Shown here: in pieces, positions 1 to 12,500 of the stretch
Position numbering within the stretch: the first letter of the stretch is position 1
Layout of the letters: each line of letters begins with the position of its first letter
Assembly (NCBI GenBank): GCA_905250125.1
Contig: CAJNOL010000066.1
Span: 1 to 64,000, forward strand
Direction of reading: 5' to 3'
DNA length: 64,000 nucleotides
From: Rotaria sordida
Taxonomy: Eukaryota > Rotifera > Eurotatoria > Philodinida > Philodinidae
The notes under the pieces: model-generated
Database searches by the model: none
What the model was told of the DNA's origin: nothing
The model's input: the letters and a program-made list of their open reading frames with translations, nothing else
Translations under genes and position numbers: made by a program

Positions 1-3000
1 TGCCTACGATGTCCACGTAATGTATTTGGAGTTCGATGAGTTGTTGTTTTAAGATCACAACGTTGATCTTCAAAACGTGATTTTTGCATACGACATACAA
101 GTTCAACTAATTCATCATGATCAGCTGGTAAAGACTAGAAAATAAAAATGTTAAAAATTTTGTTCTTTTTTTGAAATTATTTTTTACTTCTTTTCGTGGT
201 CCTGATGGTGATTTTTTTCCAAGATGATGCATTAAATTTGTTTTTAAACTATATGAATTGAGTTTACTTTTTTTACTTTTATTTAATATGGATTTTTCAT
301 TTGTTGCAATACTATGTGAACCACTATGTGAACGTACATCATTTATACTACTACTAACACTTGCATTTGAATGTGCTGAATATGGACTGTGAGATGAGGT
401 AGTCGATGAAATATTATTTGTACCACCACCTTCAGATAGACTTATACTAATTGAATCAGTGCGTAAATTCTAAAAAACGAAAATAAAATAAAGAATTCGA
501 AAAAGAAACAAACAAACTTTGAGCAAAGTATTTTTTGGTCCAGATCTTGTTGACATTGAAATTGTATCTCCTGTTGATTCATCAATCTAAATTGAATATA
601 TGTACTATAAGAAAATTAAAAAATTAATTTTTACTTCTCGTGCAAGAGCTTTATAAAGACTTTCATATTTTTTAGATTTATCATGTTGATTAATTTTTTC
701 ATTTAATTGACTTAAAACATAATAAGCACGACATTGACCTATTGAATCTTCTAATTGTCGAGCTAAATTTAAATGTTTTTCATGAAAATAAATTGCTGTT
801 TCATAATCATGTTTTAAAAAATAAACACGACCAATTGTAAAATTCATACGTGCCATAAATGATTCATCATTCATCAATTCACCAATATTCATTCCTTCTC
901 TATTTTTATTAAGAAAGCAAAAACAAAATTATTTATTTCATTTTTGGAAAATTAAATTCAAATACCTATAATGATTAAGAGCTTTATCGAAATCTTCTAA
1001 ATATAAATAAGCATTGCCAAGATTTCCATGTGCACGACGTTGACCTGCTAGATCATTACATTCTTTTGCAATAGTCAAACGCTATTTAAAAAAAAAAAAA
1101 TAAATAAATTATTTTATGGAAAATATATATCTATAAATTGTTTCATACCTTATCAAGATACTCAATTGATGTTGAGTAATCTTGTAATAAATAGTTGACA
1201 TTGCCAATATTACCTAGTGTTCTTCCTTCCGCCACTTTGTCGTTTAATTCCTTGTTGAGATCAAGATTTTGTCTATCCAAAAGCAAATAAATTAATAGAA
1301 CAATCTTCTCTGTTTTTTGATCTATACTCATATGAAAATACTAGTGACAGGCACAAGAAAAATAACATATTTATAATAGAACACGAACAAGGATATATGA
1401 AACAACTAAAAAAAATGAGATATGTTTTATCTGTTGTATTACGATACATATGCGTAATAAACAGACACATACAACCACTAACATCCATCATACAATTATG
1501 CGAATAGAACACAATTGTTTGACATGTTCTATCTAAGGAAAAGAACAGAGTAATGAAACGCGAAGGCCTAGATAATACCGTTCTTCCACAAATGAACACT
1601 ATCGCCATTTTATATGCACTCGTTAAATTGAGTGACGACAGTAACAACCAATCATGAGTGGCAAGAAAGTGAACAATGATGTCTTTTTTATGGGTGCATC
1701 GAGCTCTTTTCTCCCAATAGAATGTGTGAGAGTTTCTCAACTCTTTATCAATGTTATAGTCGCGTGAGATACTTTTAGATTGAAGACAATCATGAGTATT
1801 GATGCCCGCAATAACAAGAACAACAACAAAGAAAAACGACTATCAACCGTTTGTAATACGTAGTCTTTGTATACATAGATCTCTTATTTTCTATAAATAG
1901 TACTGCTCGTAAGTGTATTCATTTTCTGTTGCCTGCCTGCCTGCTCTCTATCTCTCATCGCCTCTCTTTTCTGACACTTATACAAAGAAGCAATCAGCTA
2001 CTCTCATGCTTGTTGCCTTCTAGAAATCACTTGATTGCTTAGAAGTCATATTCGATTGTGCTAGCAACAATCAAAAATTTCTTTCTTTTTCAATGGATAA
2101 TTAATAGGAGAAAAAAAAACGGAAAAATGAAGTACTCTATTCTTAGTCCTTATGCCAATTAATTCGACTTACGTGAGCTCTTATACTTATAGTTGTTCGT
2201 ATTTAAGATTAAGCATCCGCTATTTCACACATTCGGCATTGTCTGATAAAAATCAGCTCTATCTTACTCACATGTAGGCTGTTTAGAACAGAGAAAACGA
2301 GTCTAAACATAATAAGAATGACAAAAAAGAAAACTAAGAGAAAGAACTCTTACTCGTTGTCGTTATTCTTCTGTTCAGACTAATTAGATTCTTGGAAGAG
2401 AGAAATATAGTGAATGTTGAGTGCATGTTCGACCGAAAAAATAGGACACAACACGAACGATATATAGAATTCTTTTCTTTCTTTTACGCTTTTTTTTTTC
2501 TCATTTATTATTGTCATCTCAACAAGTATTCAATCGCATAGGTGAACGAGAAGTTCCCCTTGAGGCTATTCATAAAAGGTAATTTATATGTATAAGTTAG
2601 TTTTTTTGTCTTAAAATAATTTTCATATAGAAAATTTCCAATGAAACAAATTTCTATTTGTTATTTACATTTTTCTAATGAATGAAATTGATAATATTTC
2701 TTATATGATTGATTTTCTTCTTTTTTTTTTTTTATTTTTTTTAGAAAACAACCGACAACAAAAATAGGATTCAATAATTCATGATAATCTTCTATGCAAC
2801 TACTCGCTTGAGTTTTCGTCACTGATCGAATACAACAGACAAACAGATTAACAACATAAAAAGAAAAATAAAAGAAAAATACTCAGTCTCTTGCGACAGT
2901 TTTCTATAAAAAATATAGTGTACGATATACATGTCTATTTTATGTATATAACCCAAAGAGATTAAACCGAGCACGCACGATGCTCATCATTCGAGATTAA

Positions 3001-4093
3001 ATTAAACTCATCTCATATACAGGCAGATAATTATCATTTTCTATAGTATATGCCTATGTGGATTTCCACGCCTACTCTACGAGCGTTCTTCAACTGTTAA
3101 TATTTCGAAGAAGAATACAAAACAACTAAGATGCGTTCAATCATCCGATTTTTATCTTATTGCAGTAAAAGAGAATCTGAAACTAATAGTATTACTATAA
3201 AATATAAAATACATTATTCAAGTCTATAATATATATATATATATATATATGTATACCTTTATTTTTTTATTCTTACAGAAATAAAATAATCCAAATAGCA
3301 ATATGATGGCCTTCGTTTTTCCTATTTATTGCTTCTTTTTTTTCCTTATTCACATTGACTCTCCCTTTTTTTTTTGTGTTTTATTCAACTAACCTCTCAA
3401 ATAGATAGTTTCGGAGAGAGAGAGAGAGGGAGAAAGCGTGTCTGAAAAAAAAACAAAAGGGAAACTGAGCAGCTCTAACATATGAGCAACTCAAGAAAAG
3501 AAAAAGAAGTAAACGAGAATGAATGTAATGCACGCGGAAAATCTAACTGCATAAGAATGAGACAAGCAGAAAAATAAAAAAAATGTGTATGCGACTATCC
3601 ATCCATCTATCATCATCATTATATCAATGGGCAAATGAGAGAAAACAAGAAAAAGATGAAATATATGTCTTTTTTTCTGATAATGGAAGAAAAAATTAGG
3701 CTAGAATAAATAACTATATATTCATTAATTATCAACATATTCGTAGTAAGAGATCAGCAAAATAAGATAATGAAAGAAGATTAGGTTTTTAATATTTTAT
3801 TACATTCATTATCTATGAACTTACTCATAATAAATAATAGCTTTATTAAGTAATGTTCGAATATTATCATTCAATAAACCACCTGTTGAACAAAGTAATT
3901 CTTTAGCTTTTAAATGATATGTTAAACCCAAATAATAAAGTGCACGTGATTGATCTGATGAATCAAGAAATATCGATTGATGATGAGAATATTCTTGTTC
4001 TTGTTCTTGTTCTTGTTGTTTTGTATTCGGTCGATTTTCTTTTTTCAAACCATTAGGATATTTACGAGCAAATCTTTTATGTAATATAGACAT
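1..4093 (-). CDS. GPSM2: GPSM2/LGN/Pins-type G-protein-signalling modulator (TPR + GoLoco), partial
   Basis: Exons on the minus strand, in coding order: 4093-3825, 1272-1149, 1081-966, 899-635, 586-518, 469-188, 134-1 (continues off the left edge). All junctions keep frame. The exons around 4000-635 encode TPR repeats with the family pattern, for example ALYYLGLTY, RTLGNIGN, RRAHGNLGNAYLYL and ARQLEDSIGQ. A Ser/Asn-rich linker follows. The last exon carries a GoLoco motif (ELVELVCRMQKSRFEDQR), which in this family binds Gαi-GDP; the TPRs bind NuMA or Inscuteable at the cell cortex during spindle orientation. The first ATG is at 4093, which leaves out the first two or three TPRs found in animal LGN. 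Either upstream exons were missed or the protein is N-terminally short. A Glu-Gln dipeptide repeat lies near the start. Family call is firm; the 5' end is uncertain. Confidence 0.9.
1273..3824 (-). other. Long intron 1 of the GPSM gene
   Basis: A 2.55 kb stretch between the first two recognised GPSM exons; the split Glu codon joins correctly across it. It is AT-rich, with poly-T runs, a short GA repeat near 3417 and an (AT)n tract at 3226-3250. I see no convincing coding sequence on either strand. It is much longer than the other introns of this gene, so a promoter or alternative first exon inside it cannot be excluded. Confidence 0.6.
3985..4020 (-). repeat. In-frame hexanucleotide repeat (Gln-Glu)n
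   Basis: On the minus strand a CAAGAA-type unit is repeated about four times inside GPSM exon 1, giving QEQEQEQE. It is a likely length-polymorphic coding microsatellite. Confidence 0.8.
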
Positions 4094-6574
4094 AATAAAT
4101 ATAATATATTTTCCTACTTTTCAGAACAATGATATATGGTACATATAAAAAATACAGAATAGCTTTTTTTTTTGTTTTCGTTCCAATGATCAATTGTGCT
4201 TTGTTCAATTTCAAATGTATAATAACCAATCGTTAGATATGATGATGTACTCCATCTACAATACAATTTAGATAGAATATGAAGAGAAAATAAAAATTTT
4301 TCTCGACAACTTTAAAGAATAAAAATACGTCTTTGTTTTTCTTTTTTCTATGATTAATCTTGCTGAATTATTCAAATTTTTGTTCCAAAACTAGACTTTT
4401 ATTCAATAATGTTTTTATGCAAATTTAATAGTTCTTGAGATAGAAATACTTCAATCGAGGAAAATAATGATGTTTTCCACTTAACACAGATTACTATAAA
4501 AACAATATAATCATACAAATTTTCTATCCAAGATTATTTAATATAGGCTCTCTAAAAGTTTTTATTATATGTAATTTGCTAACTGTGAAAGGACATGTGG
4601 TTAGGTCAAGAATATGGAACATATTTGGGTCAAATTAAAGGCCTTACTGACATATTAATAAATTTATTATAATAATCTACATATGACGTACATGGTTTAA
4701 CATATTTGAATTTTAACGAGATTTATAGAAGTGTATCGAATGGATGAATAATTTAAAATCTCATCAGTCAGCTTTCTTTTGTTCTGTTATCGCTACGCTT
4801 GGATAAAGCTTTCCGAGCTATATAAGAAGAAATATTCTAATGTAAGTCGACAAACTTTACTCAACTATGACAAAAAAAGAAGAATATTAAATTGTGCGGA
4901 AATTTGAAATTTTTGACATATCCGATACATTCGTGTAAATACCTTGAAATTCAAATATCTTAGACCTGTACACGTCGTATTAGCAGCTCATATTTTAAAC
5001 TTGTTAATTTGTCAGTAAGGCTTTTAATTTGACTTGAATATGTTCAATGTTTTTGAGTTACAACAAATATCCTTCGTGATCTTGATTTATAACAGTGATA
5101 AAAAAAAATAAAAATAAAAATTTGGTCTTTAAACATTCTAGATATGGAAAAATTTAATTATGTGTCACAATTCATTTAGGTACAGAATAGATTACCAGCA
5201 TGAAATATATCGATCAATCAATTGATTCTGTTTTTTTATTGAGTAAAAATCATTTATCATCAATCATGTCAAAAAAATTTTCATGTGATGAAACAGCCGC
5301 AAAAAAAGATCATTGTCTGGTTTCGAATTTCAATTCAAACAAATCAATACATTATTTTAATGGAATGACCAATCATTCTTGTTATTCCAGTATGATGTTG
5401 TTATTGTCAAACTTCAATTATCTCTGTACGAGTTCAAAACACAGTTCTCATATGTTCAAATAAATCTATTTGAATATTTTCCAGTACATTTTAAACACCA
5501 TCAACCTGCATTCAAGACTAATCTTTGAAACATTATTTTTATTTCTAATTTTTCTAATTTAATTGTAAATTCAATATCAAACAAGTTAACCTTTATTATT
5601 AATTAAAATGATTAACTTTCATTACTTTCAAATTACTAATGTACACAATCAGAGAAAAATGTTCCAATCACGATTTTCCTTTGAATATTTTCATATCGAT
5701 TTAAAAAACAACAAAATTCAACTATTTTGATCATAAAAGATGCATGAAATCGCTTACAAAGACCACTATTGCATCTGGAAAACATCCATAACATTTGTTT
5801 TCACCCTATTTTTGACATACAGCACACATAAAGAAAGTCATTTGTATCTGCAAAATATGTCATCATGTTTGCACGCTTTCCAGATACAATAGTTTCCTTT
5901 TAAAGCATCTTCACACACTGTTTTTTTTTTCTTAGTGATAAAATGAGCTGATTTTCCTAAGGGACTTAGAAATATTCTCAAATGGAAATCATGATTAAAA
6001 TATGTAAATGTATTTTCTTGAATTTTCTGCTTGAATAATTAAAATATTTTTATTATTCTCAGTGGATATTTGCTCTCGAAATATTTTAAAGTATATAAAA
6101 CATTAAAAAAAAAATAATGTATTCTTTCCTTAAGATAAACAATTCCGTTTCCGATTCCGTTTTGACAAAATATAATAAGTTTTACTTTTTTCATATTGAC
6201 TTTGTCGCAAAAAAGAATGATAAATGGTTAATTATTCTAAAGTTATTTTGCCCTAGATAATTCAGTTTTTTTATAATTTGATTATTTTGTTTTTCTTTTT
6301 CTTTTACACAAAAAATTATATTTTCATTTGATTAATAGCGTAAGATGTATTTATTTATTCTTTTTTAGATAGTCTATACATGCTCTTCAAGAGCAAAATT
6401 CACATAGAGACATAAAAAAGAAAGAAGGAAAAAGAAAAACGTGATATTAGACGAGACAAAATAAAGATGAATTGATTTGATAATATATTATCAGAAGATC
6501 AATCTAAATATATATATATACATACATAGAAAATTATTTGTTTATATAAAAAAAAAAAGGTTTTTTTTTTGTTA
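4094..6574. other. Intergenic region between GPSM and ECT2
   Basis: About 2.5 kb between the first GPSM ATG and the ECT2 stop codon. Both genes are on the minus strand, so it should hold the ECT2 3' UTR and the GPSM promoter or missing 5' exons. It contains a foldback repeat (4604-5060). A plus-strand open stretch at 5200-5463 resembles nothing I know. No RNA gene recognised. Confidence 0.6.
4604..5060. repeat. Foldback (imperfect palindrome) element
   Basis: The arm at 4605-4652 is the reverse complement of 5010-5060 with few mismatches. The pairing continues inward at lower identity (about 4653-4750 against 4915-5009), so most of the ~455 bp folds on itself. This is MITE-like or foldback architecture; no transposase is present. 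Confidence 0.75.
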
Positions 6575-9500
6575 CTAACATTCTTTTATTGAATGCATAA
6601 ATCTCGACGGTGATTGAGGAAAATTACGTTCACTCGTAAATGAATCTTGTCGAGATGGTACACTTAATCGTTTCATTGTATTAAAATTATTATTATCTTT
6701 ATCATTTATATGTAATAATGAACTATTTGATGTTAACATTTTTTTTAAACGATTTTTTGATGATATTGGACTAAATGAAAATGTTCGACTAAGTCGACTT
6801 TTGGCTTTATATAAACTACTAAAAGAATATAAAAATAAATAAATCAATCATTGAATTAATCGATATCTTATAAAGAATGAACATCAGACAATTTTTATTG
6901 AATAAGACCCGTGTAATTTATATGACAAAGAAGTAATCTGTTCGATTATCTCGGAAAAATTTTGAATTGAAGATTAACATATAGTGAATTAAAATACTTG
7001 ACCAGTTATGTTTTCAGAGTAACTCTCAGTCTTGAACTCTTTGTTATTTCAAAAAAAGATAATTTGAGACATATATGAGCATCCAGAGTCATAGAATCCT
7101 AAATTTAAATGGATTATTTGAGATACTGCTTTTAGCATTTTTATTACAAGTTACGAGAACATCTCTGCAGGTGTGAAATTGCTTTTTTTTTGACGGAGGC
7201 GATGTTCATGTGATGTGTAATAGAAATATTTAGAATGGTTTAGTTTTCCTGATCTTTGTTCTTTTTGTTGAAAAACTACTCTCGAGAACCATTCACCAAT
7301 CGAACTGATGTTTTTCCAGCATTGACGAAAAACGTCGAAAGAATATAATCGAATAAATAAACATTTGCAATACACATAGGATTACTTTGTCAAAGACAAA
7401 TTTATAATTTATGTGTTAATCTTCAATTCATAATCTTTTATAGAGAATCGAATGGTGTACTTTTTCATATGAATTATAAGTTTATACAATGAAAGTTAAT
7501 AAAATTATCAAGAAAATTGTCTAATGTCTATTCTATACAGAATATCTGTTGTTTTTATTTTCATACCTTCTTAATGCACTACCAACTGAATTTAATCCAC
7601 TACTCGTTGTTGCACTCATTGTTGAATGAGTTGATAATGTATCATTATCACTCATAAAATCCATTGATGAAAGTGGTGTAAATGCTCCATTTTCAGGTCC
7701 AACATTTTCAATAAGTGATGTCTAAATAAATAATTTAATGGGTGATACAGAAAGTTTCTTTTTAGACAAGATATGACGCGTCAAAAAGTATTTACGACAA
7801 GTTAAAAGCTATGATGATTTTGTGCTCTTTTCGAATATAGGCTTGGAACTTCTTTTTCTAGATATCTCAGATTTTCGCAAAAATTCGTATTGCGGAATCT
7901 TTGCACCTATACAGAGAACTCGATTAGACTAGATTTCATAAAAAAGAAATCACAAGTTTTGAATAAAGTCTCTTCGAAATATGAGACGTTTAAGATATAG
8001 ACTTTTTTCTATGGATAGTGTATACATGCATTTTTTGAAAGCTTCATATCTCAAAAAGACTTTGTTGAAAACTTCTAAGTTGTTTTATGGAAGCTAGTCT
8101 AGTTGAGTTCTCTATATGAACAAAGTTTCAGATCAAAATTCGAAAATATGGATTTTTCGAGAACCTGGAAACTCTTGAAAAAAATTCGATAACTTAGGAA
8201 AATATCAATAAAAATCCTTTTCGAATTTTTATTAGAACATTATGTAATATCTATAGGCAAAAAAATCATTGAAATCAGAACGGAACATCTGAAGAGGTTT
8301 CTTTGTTAGTTCGATATCTCATTTCATAAAGGAGTATCCACCGTACAAAACAACTGATTCTGATAATTTTTCAGTTCTTTCAAAATGTTCTTCACTACTC
8401 TTGAACAAAATTTTCTAAGCTCATATTGGAAAAGTACAGAAAATTATTGCTTTTAACCCTGTCGTAAACATATTAAAAGTGAAAAAACATTTTGGTCTAA
8501 AAAATTTTCTTCGATCATTCATTATTAATTTACTTTATCAAGAAGACATCGTTCTTCAGCAATAGCTTTAGCTAAATGATGTAAAACTTCTGTTTTACTT
8601 GTTTGATTTAAACTCGATATAGTTGATAGAGATGTTAATGATGTCATTGAATCGGTTAAATGTGAACGTGATATTGACATATTATTATTATCAGCAACAC
8701 GAAATATTAATTGACGTGCTTGACCATCAATTGAACAAAGCATACCGAACTGTTCATTTTCTGTAAACAAAAAGAAAAATTTTGTAGACAAAAAAATTTT
8801 TTTTTTTATTTTTTTTTTCGTTTTACCATCACATGATGATGAAGCTATATCGAATAAACTACGTATATCACTAAGTTGAATTAGTGCAACATGTTTATAT
8901 GATTTTGTTGATTTAACACCTGGTGTTTTCCATGTATTAACACGTAATTTAGTTATCTAAATGAATAAATTTAATAGAAAAAGGAAATATATTTTTTTTT
9001 GAGTATTAAATTCAATTTACTTCAATACAATCGGAGAAAAGAAAAAGTGTTAAATGTGTTCGTTTTCCAGTTAATTCTTGTGAAAGTTCAATTAAATTAA
9101 ATTTTTGTAAATAATCACGATGTGCAGCAAGTAATTCGGGCTAAATTTATTGAATTAATAATAGAAAAAAAAAATGTATAAAATTCTTACTGGACAATTA
9201 TCAATACTATTAACAATACTAAATAGTGAAAGATGTTTTTCTGTTTTTCCTCGTTCTTCATTGAGTTTTTTTGCTACTTCACGTAACTTTTCAATTGTAT
9301 TTGTTAATAATTGATAATCCATATGTGTTATTGGAGTATATTTAAGTAAACGTTCTAAAAGTAATAAAACACTTGGTAAACGTTGAATGGGTCGAATCAT
9401 TAAATCAGCTAAATGTTGTTTGCCTAATTCTGATTTATGTTCACAAATCTTTTAAATAGCAAAAATAAAAACGAGAAAATTCTTTTATATTTAGATTTAA

Positions 9501-12500
9501 TAAATAAAATAATTACTTTAAGAAAAGCATAAAAACGAGAATTGCTTTTTTCAAATGAATGTATTGCTTGAATTGTTTTATCATAAAATTTTGTATATGG
9601 TTGATAAACACGTAAAAGTTCGGCGGCCTAAAAAAAAATGTTTTATATATGAATTATCCGTAGTAAGAAATTCTTTTCCGTGAAAATGTCAGTTTGTTAT
9701 GTCGAATAAGATTGAAACTTAGATTTCTTTATAGATCATTTTTGATCATTGGAAAAATCTTGAAGGCTCTATGATTATGAGAAGTTTGGAAGCGAATTTT
9801 TTTTGTAATTTTGAAGCAGATGAATAGATGAAATTAACTGATAACATCTGAAGTGTTTGGATGATGTTTCATCTTCTCAAGTTCGAAAATAATAACAAGT
9901 CAAATCTCTCAAAAAAAAAAACTTGTATAATTTTTAATTAATATTAAAACGTTTTATTATTTTTTAATCAAAATAGAAAGATGCGAGTTATTCAAAACTA
10001 TCCCCATTTGGAAGGCCGAGCCTTCCTTACTATAACAAAAACTCAATTTTGATTTTTTTTCTCGAAAAATTAAATTTTCTCGAGGAAGAAGAAGAATGGT
10101 CTTAATGACGCATCTGAAGTCTTTCCGTTCGATATTTCATATCTGTGCTTTGATAATCAAACTTAAACATTAATGGAATTATACAATGTCAAACTCTTAT
10201 CTATCCTCACCAGAGACATGCAGGACCAGGACAAGGAGAAAAAAAGTTGCCCTAACCGGAACTAAAGATTTTAGTTAAATATTCTATGATTTGAAGCGAA
10301 TTATCAGAATATAATTCAATAGAGATGATTCGAACAAGTGCTAATTGTCAACTAGATAAATCAAAAATCAAGCATTGAAAGATAATTTTAGATGTAATAC
10401 AAATAAATTTTACATCGAAACAAAAAAAATTTGGTCTCGAATATCTCTTGATATTATTATTCAAAACTTACATTTGCTAAGAAAACTGAACCAATACAAA
10501 CATCTTCATTAACGGCTTTATCAAGTTGTTCTGTAATTGCCAAATGTAAATGATAAATTTCTTCAATATTACCAAATATTTGTGTACTTTCAACTTTAGT
10601 TAATATTGGTCCATTTCGACGATCATCTTTTTCCATTTCTGTTTTGAAAAACTTTTCAAAAAAAAAAACACAAACAAACATTGAAAAGAATTTCTTAGTT
10701 TTAGATGACTTACACGAATAATATTTGATAACATTGTAACATAATTTTTTTCTGTTTCTCGTATTTCCATTCCAATTAAATATTTATTATCTTTTTTTAT
10801 AATTGGTGTTTTTTGTTGTTTATCATAATTATCTATTATCATATTATCATCATCAAGACCATTTTCATTTTCATTACTACTATTAAAACGTTTTGTATTT
10901 GGTGTTGTATTATTTTCATTATTATTATTTGAATTTGATTCTTTTCGTCGTTTACGTTTAACAGATGTTGTTGTATTATGTTGTTGAATATAATTTGAAT
11001 CATTTATTGATGTTGATAATGGTGATAATGTTGATAATGATAGTAATGTTGAACGTGGAGAATCCGGTGTTGTTGTTTCATTCATACCAGGTAATTTTAT
11101 TGAATATGTTGATTCATCAGCTTTACCCATTAAACATAAACATTCCCAAAACCACTGAAATAGAAAAATATATTTTAATAAAGAAAAAAAATTTTTATTT
11201 GATTTATATTATATCTACTTGAACATTGACAATATGTTGACGATGTTTTCGTTTGTATGATGGATAAGCAGATAGAAATATATTAACATCCATTCCATTA
11301 CAAAAGATAATATGTGTTGCATCGGATATTTCATTTGTAGTAAATCCACCTAAATTATTGAGAAGTTTCTTTTAGTCGTTCTATTGATTAGAAGAATTCT
11401 ATGCATAAAATTTTCACACAAAGGCTAACGTTTTCATTTTCCAGTAGGTTTAACAGTTTTTTTTTTAGATTAAGAATGAAAGAAGAGAAGCTTTTGAGTT
11501 CAGACTCTTTGCGTAAGATATGAAACCTTCTAAAAGGAGAAATGTTCTTAGACCTTCCTTCCAGAGTTAGAGCCATTTTACTGAAATTTTTGGCCATGGC
11601 ATGACATGTTCCAATAAATTCAATGAAGGTATTTTGCCCACTTGTGACTAGAATGATTATAACTGTGGAAGAAAGGTCTAAGAGTACTTATAGTTTTGTG
11701 ACGTTTTATATCTCACTGGAATCTACCTTATGTAGAAAGTCCAAAATCAAAAATGATTTATCAGCTGAAACATTTCTCTTGTTAGATGAAATACAGTGAA
11801 GGTTTCTTCTATTGAGCTTATCTTTGACAACATGTAAGAGTGGTGAAGATCAGAAAGAAGTTCACAACGTGCATGGAGCTTTTTCACTGTTGAAAATGTT
11901 TAGTAAGCATGTAATCTTAGTCACTGAAAAACTTTAACAGATTCTAGTTAATCTAGCTGAGTTTTTGTATAGTTTTTCTTCACTTATAATGAAGAATTGG
12001 ATTATTAGCTGCCAGAGGCGGCGAGAGATATTAACGTTTGTACAAAAAACGTGATGCGTTGTTCACATCAATCAATCTAATGAAAGAGGAAAACTGTTTG
12101 AACTTATGAAATGTGAATCTAGGACACTAAGCTTTCGCTTTAACAAGCCTTATACCTTCGCCGCCTATATTCGTAATGTCTAAAACAAAATTCAAATCTC
12201 TTCTGATTTATTAAGTTGAAATGATGTTTGTACAATGAAATAATATATGGTAGTACAAGAATTTCAGGCTAAATCAATGTTTTTTGTTCTTGAAATATTA
12301 GAGTATTTAGACAATTTGATTATCAGACTTTTGTTAATCTTATCAAAATCTCCAGTCTCTTTTCATTAGTAAAGCTAAATTGTTTTTCTTGGTGATAGAA
12401 ATTGATGAAAGATTTTATATGGAACCTGTCAAATAGATACGAGGTCGCCCTAATTCGAGCTCATTCACTTGCGTTCACAAGGAGCTATGGTCAATGGTAA

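Noticed and set aside
1273-1740. 155-codon minus-strand open frame overlapping GPSM intron 1
   Set aside because: Runs through a splice acceptor of the GPSM gene, Cys/Phe/Ser-rich without family resemblance.
5200-5463. Plus-strand open frame of 87 codons between GPSM and ECT2
   Set aside because: No recognisable motif, no flanking exons and a composition typical of AT-rich noncoding DNA; kept only as a note in the intergenic entry.
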